Of a stretch of DNA of 64,000 nt, positions 52,741 through 61,465 are shown piece after piece (positions within the stretch are counted from its first letter, which is position 1; each line of letters starts with the position of its first letter). Position numbers and translations under genes: made by a program. The notes below the pieces were generated by a model, which was not told the DNA's origin, did no database searches, and was given only the letters and a program-made list of their open reading frames with translations. Origin of the DNA: Bacteroidetes bacterium GWF2_38_335 (GTDB lineage Bacteria; Bacteroidota; Bacteroidia; Bacteroidales; GWF2-38-335). The stretch lies in contig MEOH01000002.1 of the NCBI GenBank assembly GCA_001769535.1, positions 248,001 to 312,000 on the forward strand, in the 5' to 3' direction.

Positions 52741-54036
52741 TCAAACTATCATCGCAGCTCCCACAGTATTGTTGGTGCCTTCATCAATAAGAATCAGACT
52801 TCCTGTGCTTCGGTTGGTGCGGTAAGGATCAAAATACAAGGGTTTGGTGGTCCTGATTTTTACCCTGCCTATTTCATTAAGTTTTAATTCAGTGGCTGTT
52901 TTGTCCCTGTCAAGTGAATTGATATCGATTTTATACACCATTTCCTTGATCAGACAACGAACATCGTTGGTGGTGTGCTTAACCATGTATTTGCCGCCGA
53001 TTCTCATGGGTGTTTCACTGAGCCAGCAAATCCGGATATCTACATCCTGACTGACTTCCGGAACATTGTTTCTCCTGACAATCATATCGCCCCGACTGAT
53101 GTCAATGTCATCTTCCAGGGTAATGGTCACTGATTGTGGTGTATGTGCCAGAGTCAGTGATTCTTCCATACTGTCAATGGTTTTAATTTTTGAAGTAAAC
53201 CCCGAAGGCATTACAGTAATTTCATCACCAACATTGAATGCTCCACTCTCAACCCTGCCTGCATATCCGCGGTAATCATGGTATTTGTCGCTCATGGGAC
53301 GAATCACGTACTGAACAGGAAAACGGGCATCAATCATGTTTCTGTCGGAAGAAATATGGATGTTTTCAAGCAAATACATTAAGGTTGGTCCCTGATACCA
53401 TAACATGTTATCGGATCGGTTAACCACATTGTCGCCTTTCAGCGCACTGATTGGAACAAAACGCACATCCTGCACAGATAATTTGGCTGCAAGAGCTACA
53501 AAATCCTTCTGAATTTTATCAAAAACCTTTTCGTCATAATTCATCAGGTCCATTTTGTTTACACAAACCACGATATGTGGGATCTGCAACAGGGAAGCAA
53601 TAAATGCATGGCGGATGGTCTGTTCAAGCACCCCGTTTCGAGCGTCAACCAGAATGAGTGCCAGGTTGGCTGTGGATGCGCCTGTAACCATGTTTCTGGT
53701 GTACTGAATATGACCAGGAGTATCGGCAATAATGAATTTTCTTTTTGGTGTAGCAAAATAGCGATATGCCACATCAATGGTAATTCCCTGCTCCCGCTCG
53801 GCTTTTAGTCCGTCGGTAAGCAAAGCCAGATTTACATATTCTTCTCCCCTGCGTGTGCTGGCAGCTTCGATGGCTTCCATCTGGTCTTCAAAAATGGCTT
53901 TTGAATCATAGAGTAACCGGCCAATCAGCGTACTTTTTCCGTCATCAACCGAGCCCGCTGTGGTAAAGCGCAGCAGTTCCATATCGAGGTAACCCGAATC
54001 CTTTGCGGAAATATTTTGAGTATTTATATCAGACAT
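52741..54036 (-). CDS. cysN: Sulfate adenylyltransferase, GTPase subunit
   Basis: The 431-residue elongation-factor-like GTPase drives sulfate activation by CysD. Motifs are GSVDDGKSTL (G1), the GITIDVAYRYF switch I, DTPGH (G3) and NKMDL (G4), followed by two beta-barrel domains. No fused APS kinase domain is present. It is the last gene of the operon, 22 bases after cysD. With cysD it makes adenosine 5'-phosphosulfate (APS). Confidence 0.94.
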   Translation of the reverse strand: MSDINTQNISAKDSGYLDMELLRFTTAGSVDDGKSTLIGRLLYDSKAIFEDQMEAIEAASTRRGEEYVNLALLTDGLKAEREQGITIDVAYRYFATPKRKFIIADTPGHIQYTRNMVTGASTANLALILVDARNGVLEQTIRHAFIASLLQIPHIVVCVNKMDLMNYDEKVFDKIQKDFVALAAKLSVQDVRFVPISALKGDNVVNRSDNMLWYQGPTLMYLLENIHISSDRNMIDARFPVQYVIRPMSDKYHDYRGYAGRVESGAFNVGDEITVMPSGFTSKIKTIDSMEESLTLAHTPQSVTITLEDDIDISRGDMIVRRNNVPEVSQDVDIRICWLSETPMRIGGKYMVKHTTNDVRCLIKEMVYKIDINSLDRDKTATELKLNEIGRVKIRTTKPLYFDPYRTNRSTGSLILIDEGTNNTVGAAMIV

Positions 54037-54058
54037 TTTTCAATAAATTTTAATTCGA

Positions 54059-54964
54059 TTAAAAATAACCTTCTTTTTTACGGTCTTCCATGGCCGATTC
54101 GGAACGTTTATCATCGGCACGGCTGCCGCGCTCGGTAACTCTGGATGCAGCAACTTCGAGAATAATATCTTCCAATGAATTTGCTGTTGACAAAGCCATT
54201 CCGGTACATGAGATATCGCCTATGGTGCGGCATCTGACTTCGCGGACTTCAATTTTCTCGGTAGGTTTGAGTTTCATGAAAGGAGCTGCAGCGAGCCATT
54301 GATTGTCGCGGAAAAAAACTTCCCTTTTATGGGTAAAATATAATGAGGGAATATCTACGTTTTCAAGCAGGATATACTGCCAAACGTCCATTTCGGTCCA
54401 GTTGCTAAGCGGGAAAACCCTGAAATGTTCGCCCACATGCTTTTTTCCGTTGAAAATGTTCCACAATTCGGGGCGCTGGTTTTTGGGGTCCCACTGTCCA
54501 AACTCATCGCGGTGTGAAAAGAATCTTTCCTTGGCACGGGCTTTTTCCTCGTCTCTTCTTCCGCCGCCCAAAGCGCAATCGAACTTGTGCTTTTCAATGG
54601 TATCGAGAAGTGTGGTTGTTTGAAGCAGGTTGCGGCTGGCGCTGTATCCTTTTTCTTCGGCAACGCGGCCTGTGTCAATGGATTCCTGAACGGAACCGAC
54701 AATAAGGGTAGCTCCGGTTTTTTCAACCAATTCATCGCGAAAAACAATTGTTTCCTCGAAATTATGTCCGGTATCAATATGCACCAATGGAAAAGGCACT
54801 TTAGCAGGCCAGAAAGCTTTACGGGCAAGGTAATACATTACGATAGAGTCTTTTCCTCCCGAAAAAAGCAGCGCAGGTCTTTCGAACTGGGCAGCCACTT
54901 CGCGCAGCACATAAATTGATTCGGACTCAAGCTCCCGGATATGGGTAATGTTGTATTTCTTCAT
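54059..54964 (-). CDS. cysD: Sulfate adenylyltransferase, catalytic subunit
   Basis: The 301-residue ATP-pyrophosphatase-fold protein has the PP-loop FSGGKDS, HIDTGHNF, GGGRRDEEKARAKER and PLSNWTEMDVWQYI, all diagnostic for CysD. It makes APS from ATP and sulfate. Its start overlaps the end of the first APS kinase by four bases. Confidence 0.95.
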   Translation of the reverse strand: MKKYNITHIRELESESIYVLREVAAQFERPALLFSGGKDSIVMYYLARKAFWPAKVPFPLVHIDTGHNFEETIVFRDELVEKTGATLIVGSVQESIDTGRVAEEKGYSASRNLLQTTTLLDTIEKHKFDCALGGGRRDEEKARAKERFFSHRDEFGQWDPKNQRPELWNIFNGKKHVGEHFRVFPLSNWTEMDVWQYILLENVDIPSLYFTHKREVFFRDNQWLAAAPFMKLKPTEKIEVREVRCRTIGDISCTGMALSTANSLEDIILEVAASRVTERGSRADDKRSESAMEDRKKEGYF

Positions 54965-55581
54965 TTTTCAGATTTATATTCAATTAAGGGTAATATTTTT
55001 TCAAGTATCTGTTTTACGCCATCTTCAATGGAACATTGAGAAGTATCCAGTTCCATAAATGGTTCTACAGGTGGTTCAAACGGAGAATCAATACCGGTGA
55101 AATTATTGATTTTTCCTTCGCGGGCCATTTTATATAAGCCCTTTACATCGCGCGATTCGCAAACAAGAAAAGGGGTGTTTACATATATCTCAAGAAAATC
55201 ATCTTTTCCGATGATTTTTCTGGCTTTTTCACGAGCTTTTAAAGTGGGTGAAATAAAACAGCCGATGATAATCAGACCGCAATTCAGGAATAGTTTTGCC
55301 ACCTCTGCAATCCTGCGGATATTCTCCTCACGGTCTTCCTGCGAAAATCCAAGATTGTTATTAAGTCCGCTGCGGATGTTGTCGCCATCAAGGACCTGAG
55401 TGAGATATCCCCTTTCGTGAAGTTCTTTTTCGATCATTGCAGCAATGGTTGATTTTCCTGAGCCCGACAAGCCCATGACCCAAATCACTTTCCCGTGCTG
55501 TTTAAGTAAGTTTTCCTTTTCCTTTCGGGAAAGGATATTTTCATAATCAGGAAAAATATTTTCTTTATCGCGCATCATCAA
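54961..55581 (-). CDS. cysC: Adenylylsulfate kinase, copy proximal to cysD
   Basis: The 206-residue kinase phosphorylates APS to PAPS. The P-loop is GLSGSGKST, followed by LDGDNIRSGLNNNLGFS, RRIAEVAKLF, FISP and the FTGIDSPFEPP loop near the end. The start is one of three adjacent methionines (55581). The gene lies 17 bases after a second, related kinase gene and couples to cysD by ATGA overlap. Confidence 0.93.
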   Translation of the reverse strand: MMMRDKENIFPDYENILSRKEKENLLKQHGKVIWVMGLSGSGKSTIAAMIEKELHERGYLTQVLDGDNIRSGLNNNLGFSQEDREENIRRIAEVAKLFLNCGLIIIGCFISPTLKAREKARKIIGKDDFLEIYVNTPFLVCESRDVKGLYKMAREGKINNFTGIDSPFEPPVEPFMELDTSQCSIEDGVKQILEKILPLIEYKSEK

Positions 55582-55598
55582 ATCACTTTCCTATTTCT

Positions 55599-56219
55599 TT
55601 ACACAATGATAAATCTTCTTTTTTTGAATCTTATTTTGGGTAAAATAAATTTAATCAGTTGTCTGGTTGTTTCTTTCAGATCGTGCATATCAGTTCTGAT
55701 TTCAAGATCAGGATTTTCAGGAGCTTCATAGGGGGAAGAAATGCCTGTGAAATTTTTTATCTCACCATTCCTGGCTCTCTTGTACAATCCTTTCACATCC
55801 CTTTTTTCGCAAACATCCAAGGGACAATTGATGTAAACTTCGATAAATTTATCTTCACCGATAATTTGTCTGGCCATTTCGCGTGCTTCCCGGTTTGGTG
55901 AAATAAAACTACAAATCACAATCAATCCGCTGTCCATAAAAATCCTTGTTACTTCTGCAATCCTGCGGATATTTTCTTTTCTGTCTTCATCAGTAAATCC
56001 AAGGTCTTTGTTCAATCCTTCCCTGATCACATCGCCGTCAAAAATTTTGGTAAAATAACCTTTTCTCTGAATTGCTTTTTCGAGGGCAACAGCGTTGGTG
56101 GTTTTTCCTGCACCCGACAAGCCGGTGAGCCATATCACTTTAGGCCTTTGTTTTACAAGAAAACGTTTTCTGTTCCTCCGGATAAAACTGTTAAAATCAG
56201 TCCAGATCGATTTGTCCAT
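55599..56219 (-). CDS. cysC: Second adenylylsulfate kinase
   Basis: This 206-residue paralogue of the kinase at 54961 has P-loop GLSGAGKTT, DGDVIREGLNKDLGFT, RRIAEVTRIF and FTGISSPYEAPE. It is preceded by about 30 basic residues and ends in a basic tail (KIRFKKRRFIIV), both longer than the neighbour's. It is the first gene of the operon. Two kinases without a PAPS reductase in the window suggest that PAPS may serve sulfotransferases as well as assimilation. That is an inference. Confidence 0.9.
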   Translation of the reverse strand: MDKSIWTDFNSFIRRNRKRFLVKQRPKVIWLTGLSGAGKTTNAVALEKAIQRKGYFTKIFDGDVIREGLNKDLGFTDEDRKENIRRIAEVTRIFMDSGLIVICSFISPNREAREMARQIIGEDKFIEVYINCPLDVCEKRDVKGLYKRARNGEIKNFTGISSPYEAPENPDLEIRTDMHDLKETTRQLIKFILPKIRFKKRRFIIV

Positions 56220-56365
56220 TTAGTCTTTTTTTTGCAAAAGTAAGGAAAATCCTGCTATAATAAAAGATTTGTTAGTATGTAATTGATACGTCTTTAGACG
56301 GATTTTAGCCAACATGTCGGAATATGGTTTATTAAAAATGGATTTACCCCTGATTTAATTGATTT

Positions 56366-56436
56366 AAGAACAAGGAACACCGATTTAAGAATTATGAAGT
56401 TTTCTTCCTAAATCATAAATCAGTGTTCCTTGTTCG
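56366..56436. repeat. Dispersed AAGAACAAGGAACA hairpin, copy 2
   Basis: AAGAACAAGGAACACCGATTT at the left is mirrored by AAATC(A)GTGTTCCTTGTTC at the right. Related copies: 5694-5738 (left half only) and 63352-63430. It lies in the 291-base gap between fabI and the sulfate operon, which holds no gene. Confidence 0.8.
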
Positions 56437-56510
56437 ATATTCCTCTTATGTAAAAAATGTTCAATTAATGCCTAAACTATGCACAACGTTGATTTTTTAA
56501 CAAACACTAA

Positions 56511-57347
56511 TTAATCCTCAATCGTCATTTCCAGACTCTTGTTGTACATGTTCATGGCGCGCAGACTCATACCCATGCTGGAGAAACCGCCGTCGTGGAA
56601 CAGGTTTTGCATGGTGACTTTTTTTGTGAGATCTGAGAACAGGGTGATGCAATAATCGGCACATTCCTCGGCAGTAGCATTGCCCAGAGGCGACATGCGT
56701 TCGGTGAAGTCGATCAGTCCGTCAAACCCCGCCACCGCACTACCTGCCGTAGTTGGTGTGGGTGATTGTGATACGGTGTTTACCCTGATTTTCTTATCAC
56801 GGCCATAGATATACCCGAAACTGCGGGCAATGGATTCAAGCATGGCTTTGGCGTCAGCCATGTCGTTGTAACGGTAAAGGGTACGCTGTGCTGCCACATA
56901 TGAAAGAGCCACCACCGAGCCCCATTCGTTGATGGCGTCGAGCTTGCGTGCTGTTTGTAAAACTTTATGAAATGAAATGGCCGAAATGTCAATGGTTTTC
57001 TTCAGATATTCATAATCAAGATCGTCGTAAGTCTTGCCCTTGCGCACGTTCATGGACATACCGATGGAATGTAAAATAAAATCGATCTTCCCTCCCATCA
57101 GTTCCATGGATTTTTCAAACAGAATATTAAGATCTTTCATGCTGGTGGCATCGGCCTCAATCACTGTTGAGCCCGTGGCTTCGGCCAGTTTATCCAGTTC
57201 ACCGAATCTGATGGCAACCGGAGTGTTTGAAAGAACAAACCGCGCGCCTTCTTCATGTGCCCTTTCGGCTATTTTCCAAGCAATTGACTTATCATTGAGG
57301 GCTCCGAAAATGATCCCCTTTTTTCCTTTTAACAAATTGTATGACAT
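56511..57347 (-). CDS. fabI: Enoyl-ACP reductase, FabI type
   Basis: The 278-residue short-chain dehydrogenase carries out the last reduction of fatty-acid elongation. The cofactor site is FGALNDKSIAWKIA, the substrate loop HSIGM, and the catalytic residues are Tyr150, Tyr160 and Lys167 (Y-x6-K), as in FabI. Length and start fit the family. Confidence 0.94.
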   Translation of the reverse strand: MSYNLLKGKKGIIFGALNDKSIAWKIAERAHEEGARFVLSNTPVAIRFGELDKLAEATGSTVIEADATSMKDLNILFEKSMELMGGKIDFILHSIGMSMNVRKGKTYDDLDYEYLKKTIDISAISFHKVLQTARKLDAINEWGSVVALSYVAAQRTLYRYNDMADAKAMLESIARSFGYIYGRDKKIRVNTVSQSPTPTTAGSAVAGFDGLIDFTERMSPLGNATAEECADYCITLFSDLTKKVTMQNLFHDGGFSSMGMSLRAMNMYNKSLEMTIED

Positions 57348-57369
57348 GTGTCTTTTTTTTGGTTTGGTG

Positions 57370-57377
57370 CAAAGGTA
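57370..57377 (-). promoter_or_regulatory. -7 box of fabI
   Basis: TACCTTTG on the minus strand, an exact TAnnTTTG, 22 bases before the ATG. Confidence 0.65.
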
Positions 57378-57395
57378 GGGATTTTTTGGGAAAGT

Positions 57396-57485
57396 TTAGG
57401 TAAGGGGGTACTTGTTTACGAGATTTGATTGAGTGGTGTGTAGGTAGGGCGACAGGTGTTTGGTAACAAGTATTTTATAGCTCAT
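57396..57485 (-). pseudogene. Truncated RelE-type toxin
   Basis: An ATG at 57485, overlapping the end of the antitoxin gene, opens with MSYKILVTKHL, like the first strand of RelE/YoeB-family toxins. The frame then loses resemblance and stops after 29 codons; full toxins have about 85-90. The remnant sits directly in front of the fabI promoter. Confidence 0.5.
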
Positions 57486-57705
57486 TTAAAAAATCATCAA
57501 AGGATTTAAGTTTTGTCCTGCCTTGTTTTGCAAGGTTAACTTCTTCAACAGCTTTCAAAAGGTCTTCAAAAATTTTCTTTTTTGAATTATCTTTTGCGCT
57601 TTTTTTAGTCCCAAGCAAGCTGTCCTTCAACTTTTCCCAGTCCTTTATAGGGATGAACACTCCGGTTGGCTTACCGCTACTGTCTTGTATATACTGAAGG
57701 TTCAT
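57475..57705 (-). CDS. Antitoxin-like protein, partner toxin truncated
   Basis: The 76-residue protein begins MNLQYIQDSSGKPTGVFIPIKDWEKL, the usual Bacteroidetes pattern of Phd/RelB-like antitoxins: an N-terminal DNA-binding strand followed by an acidic, flexible toxin-wrapping tail. The next frame, starting at the last codons, is a toxin remnant only. Confidence 0.7.
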   Translation of the reverse strand: MNLQYIQDSSGKPTGVFIPIKDWEKLKDSLLGTKKSAKDNSKKKIFEDLLKAVEEVNLAKQGRTKLKSFDDFLNEL

Positions 57706-57996
57706 AATTATTTATAAAATTAGTTCCTAAAAAAATCCATTTGCACTATAATTTGAGCCAAATGTTCTTTGTTTACACTGCAAATATATAGAATAATAAG
57801 AAGGAAATCAAGGTAACAATTACCTCAGCCGGAGAATTGAAGAAAATTAACTTGAAAAAGTATATTTGAGCTTAAAATGAACAATTCAAATAACGAAATT
57901 CCTCACACCTGCAAAAATTCGTGACTATAAGGAATTTTGATTATTTTTAGGGATTGAAATATTAGTTATTATGGAGTTTAATTGAATTTTTAGGAT

Positions 57997-58071
57997 ATGC
58001 AGCCGATAATACCTGACAACAAACATCATTATACACCTGTTGGTACAGGGGGAGGTGATTTTGGCTTATAA
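57997..58071 (+). CDS. Possible 24-residue leader peptide
   Basis: A 24-codon frame (MQPIIPDNKHHY...GGGDFGL) has AGGA four bases before its ATG and ends ten bases inside the membrane-protein gene that follows. Such overlap could couple the two. The evidence is only the site and frame, so this is a weak call. The gap 57706-57996 shows no other gene. Confidence 0.3.
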   Translation: MQPIIPDNKHHYTPVGTGGGDFGL

Positions 58072-58420
58072 AATAGTGAGAAGAATATTTATAACACTAT
58101 TGATTATAGTGTTTATTTTTATTTTGGGGTTAATTATTATATACCCTATTTGGAAAAGTAATGTAATAAAAAACGAAAGCAAAGAGGCAATAGGAGTTGT
58201 TGATGAACTTATTGATGGCAGAAAGTCAGACAGATCAGCCAATATCGTTTTTTATGTTAAAGGGGGAAAATACAGATGTGTCCCTAGTGTGAATTCGTTT
58301 GAATACAAAAACAATACAACTGTGAAAATTGGAGATAGTTTAAGAGTTATATATTATATTCATAATCCTCGAATTAACAAGGTTGATTGGGATTCCTATT
58401 TTGAGTTCAATTGTAACTAA
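58061..58420 (+). CDS. Single-helix membrane protein of unknown function
   Basis: The 119-residue protein has one N-terminal membrane helix (ITLLIIVFIFILGLIIIYPIW) and a C-terminal domain of beta strands (ANIVFYVKGGKYRCVP, then VKIGDSLRVIYYIHNP). I place the start at TTG 58061, since the purine-rich GGGGGAGG at 58048-58055 is a good ribosome site for it. The frame's earlier TTG at 58040 would lie upstream of that site. No family recognised. Confidence 0.65.
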   Translation: MAYKIVRRIFITLLIIVFIFILGLIIIYPIWKSNVIKNESKEAIGVVDELIDGRKSDRSANIVFYVKGGKYRCVPSVNSFEYKNNTTVKIGDSLRVIYYIHNPRINKVDWDSYFEFNCN

Positions 58421-58489
58421 GATGGAAAATGTCTTTATAATCCTGTAATTTAAACTCCAAATTTCACATTCATCTAACCCCATCATTCA

Positions 58490-58620
58490 TTTCCGCCGGA
58501 ATGGGTTTTTTCGTTCTAATGTGTTCATGGCCGGCGGTTTGTCTAATCTGACTATTAATCCCCGGATTTCATCCGGGGCTATTGTTATTCAACTCCTCCG
58601 GAGTTGCACCACCACGATGT
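58490..58620. repeat. Hairpins in the gap upstream of the EamA gene
   Basis: CCCCGGAT/ATCCGGGG (58561-58579) and AACTCC/GGAGTT (58590-58605) lie in 58421-58765, which contains no gene. Confidence 0.55.
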
Positions 58621-58752
58621 TTATGGACATTCGATTTTTTACCCTCCTTAGCTTTAGCTAAAGTGGGCGATCTTCCGACTTCCGGCTTCCGGCGTCCGTC
58701 CTCCTTTCAAACTTTACAACTTTCAAACTTTACAAACTTCCAACTAATTCCC

Positions 58753-58760
58753 TATCTTTG
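58753..58760 (+). promoter_or_regulatory. -7 box directly before the EamA gene
   Basis: TATCTTTG, an exact TAnnTTTG, ends five bases before ATG 58766, leaving little or no leader. Confidence 0.6.
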
Positions 58761-58765
58761 CGCCC

Positions 58766-59659
58766 ATGGATTTAAACAACAAACCGGTTCAGTGGGCTAT
58801 TATCATTATGGTTGCTTTTACCTGGGGGACTTCTTTTATCCTAATGAAATTCGGGCTCAGGGACTATGACATGTATCAGGTGGGTGCGCTGCGTATTTTC
58901 ATTTCTTTTATTGTGCTGCTGCCATTGGCAATATACCATATAAGAAAACTCAACAAAAAGAATTTTCCGGTGTTGTTTTTTATTGGTCTGATTGGAAATA
59001 CCCTTCCTGCTTTTCTGTTTACCAAAGCACAAACTCATATAAGCAGCTCAATGGCTGGAATCCTGAACTCGCTTACTCCCATGTTTGCACTGCTCATCGG
59101 GGTTTACTTCTTTAAGGATAAAGTGTCAAAAATCAACGTGATCGGAATTATTATTGCGTTTATCGGAGCATGCGGACTGATGATCAAGTCAGATATTCAG
59201 GGCTTTTTCGGATCAGCCAACTGGTACGCTCTTTTTGTTGTAGTTGCGGCTTTGCTTTACGGAGCCAATCTCAATTTAATAAAGCATAAACTCAAAAATC
59301 TGAACCCGTTTGCCACAATCTCACTGGCTTTTATGCTGTCGGGTCCGCCATGCGGAGTTACTTTGCTGTTTACAGATTTTACTCCGGCAATTAATTCGCC
59401 AACCGGATTGGAAAGTCTCATGTTTATTGCCATGCTGGCTGTTTTTAGTTCGGTGCTTGCTTTGTCTGTATATTATGTGATCATTCCTTATATTACCACG
59501 ATTTTTGCATCATCTGTAACTTATATCATTCCGATTTTTGCCATTATGTGGGGCGTGATTTTCGGCGAGAGTCTCATGTTTACCGATTTTTTATGGGGCA
59601 TGATAATATTAATCGGAATTTACCTTGTAAATTTGAAAAACTCAAAAGCTAAAATATGA
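58766..59659 (+). CDS. EamA/DMT-family transporter
   Basis: The 297-residue inner-membrane protein has ten predicted helices in two EamA repeats (first beginning MVAFTWGTSFILMKFGLRDY, second WYALFVVVAALLYGANLNLI). The family exports amino acids, metabolites or drugs; the substrate is unknown. Its last codons overlap the lnt start by four bases, so the two are one operon. Confidence 0.88.
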   Translation: MDLNNKPVQWAIIIMVAFTWGTSFILMKFGLRDYDMYQVGALRIFISFIVLLPLAIYHIRKLNKKNFPVLFFIGLIGNTLPAFLFTKAQTHISSSMAGILNSLTPMFALLIGVYFFKDKVSKINVIGIIIAFIGACGLMIKSDIQGFFGSANWYALFVVVAALLYGANLNLIKHKLKNLNPFATISLAFMLSGPPCGVTLLFTDFTPAINSPTGLESLMFIAMLAVFSSVLALSVYYVIIPYITTIFASSVTYIIPIFAIMWGVIFGESLMFTDFLWGMIILIGIYLVNLKNSKAKI

Positions 59660-61266
59660 AACTGACAAGAAAACATTTCTTTCTGTTTTCGGTGATTACC
59701 GGATTACTTTTATCTGTTGCATGGAGAACATGGGGAACAGGTTTTGTGCTCATGATTGCCTTCCTTCCGTTGCTCATGATGGAGGAATATTTTGACCGTA
59801 ATAAGGCAAAAAACCGTTCGGTGATTTTCATGCTGTATTCGCTGATATCATTTTTTATCTGGAACGCAATTTCCACCTGGTGGATCTGGTATGCATCTCC
59901 CTTCGGGGCCAGTGCTGCAATCATCCTGAACGCTATTTTTATGTCGTTCATCTTTTGGCTGTTCCATGTAACAAAACGCAGACTGGGCGAACGTTTTGGC
60001 TATTTTGCCTTTGTCTTTTACTGGCTGGCTTTTGAGTATATGCATTTTCACTGGGAGCTTTCCTGGTCATGGCTCACGCTGGGCAACGGGTTCGGACATG
60101 ATATCCTGTTTGTCCAGTGGTATGAGTTTACCGGCCATCAGGGCGGATCACTGTGGGTGCTTGTGGTAAACGTTCTGCTTTTCCTTGTTCTGAAAAAATA
60201 TATGTTTGGTGCAGATGCCAGATCACAAAAAGCAAACCGCATCGGAGTTGCATGCGTTATTTTTATTCCGGTTTTCGTTTCCCTCATTCAGTATTTTACC
60301 TACAAGGAAAAAGAAGATCCATACGAAATAGTTGTGATTCAGCCGAATATCGACCCTTACAATGAAAAATTCGGAGGAATGACACAGGAACAGCAATTGT
60401 CCATTATTCTGGAGCTCGCTGATTCACTTGCCGGAAACACTACCGACTATGTCATTGGACCCGAAACAGCCATTTCGGGGATGTGGGAAGAGGATATGAA
60501 CAGCAATATTGAGATTCAGCGCATCAGGAAGTTTGCCGCAATGTTTCCCGATTTGAAATTTGTACTCGGACTCACCTCCTTCCGCCTTCAAAAACCCGGC
60601 GAACCCGAAGAAGAAGGCATGCGCACCGATAAGCGTTCGGGCATGAAATATTACGCCTACAATGCAGCCATGCAGATAGACAAGCGCGAGGAAATCCAGA
60701 TTTACCACAAATCAAAACTTGTACTGGGTGTGGAAAAAATGCCATTTGCCAAATTGCTTGCATCCCTTGGTGATATTGCCATTGATCTGGGCGGAACAAC
60801 CGGCACCTTAGGGTTGCAGGACGACCGCGAAGTCTTTTTCACCGAAGATAAAAAGAACGGAATAGCCCCGGTGATCTGCTACGAATCCATTTTCGGTGAA
60901 TACGTGGGCGAATATGTGCAAAACGGAGCCAACATGATCTTCATTATCACCAACGACGGCTGGTGGAAAGACACTCCTGGCTACCGCCAACACCTAAGCT
61001 ATGCCTCGCTGCGCGCCATAGAAACCCGCCGCAGCATTGCCCGCTCGGCCAACACCGGAATCAGTTGTTTTGTGAACCAGCGCGGTGAAATCATTGACCC
61101 CACAAACTGGTGGGTGCGCACCGCCATCAAAGGCACTATTAACGCCAATGATTATATGACATTTTATGTGAGGATGGGCGATTATATCGGCCGGGGAGCT
61201 GCATTTTTTACTGTTCTGCTGCTGTTGTACACTTTGGTTTATGCTGTGATGGGTAAAAGAAGGTAA
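59656..61266 (+). CDS. lnt: Apolipoprotein N-acyltransferase
   Basis: The 536-residue enzyme adds the third acyl chain to lipoproteins in the inner membrane. Six N-terminal helices lead to a nitrilase-like domain with the catalytic residues Glu270 (GPETAI), Lys352 (YHKSKLV) and Cys408 (PVICYES), followed by SNTGISCFV. It overlaps the upstream transporter gene. Its presence with lgt means that lipoproteins here are likely triacylated. Confidence 0.94.
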   Translation: MKLTRKHFFLFSVITGLLLSVAWRTWGTGFVLMIAFLPLLMMEEYFDRNKAKNRSVIFMLYSLISFFIWNAISTWWIWYASPFGASAAIILNAIFMSFIFWLFHVTKRRLGERFGYFAFVFYWLAFEYMHFHWELSWSWLTLGNGFGHDILFVQWYEFTGHQGGSLWVLVVNVLLFLVLKKYMFGADARSQKANRIGVACVIFIPVFVSLIQYFTYKEKEDPYEIVVIQPNIDPYNEKFGGMTQEQQLSIILELADSLAGNTTDYVIGPETAISGMWEEDMNSNIEIQRIRKFAAMFPDLKFVLGLTSFRLQKPGEPEEEGMRTDKRSGMKYYAYNAAMQIDKREEIQIYHKSKLVLGVEKMPFAKLLASLGDIAIDLGGTTGTLGLQDDREVFFTEDKKNGIAPVICYESIFGEYVGEYVQNGANMIFIITNDGWWKDTPGYRQHLSYASLRAIETRRSIARSANTGISCFVNQRGEIIDPTNWWVRTAIKGTINANDYMTFYVRMGDYIGRGAAFFTVLLLLYTLVYAVMGKRR

Positions 61267-61465
61267 AATGCAGAATGATTAAGAAATCATTAACAATTTC
61301 ATATTTCTCATCATATATCATTGTAATACTGATAATTAATTAAACCGTATCGTTTATAATGGTCAATTTTTTACCTCATATCAAAAATCAGGTTTCATAT
61401 TTTACAGCAGTTTTTCTATCTTGCACAAAATATAAATTGTAAAACTAAAACAAACGGAGGATACA

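Noticed and set aside
58582-58869. Plus-strand frame of 95 codons overlapping the EamA gene start
   Set aside because: It runs through hairpin sequence and then out of frame into the transporter; the -7 box at 58753 lies inside it.
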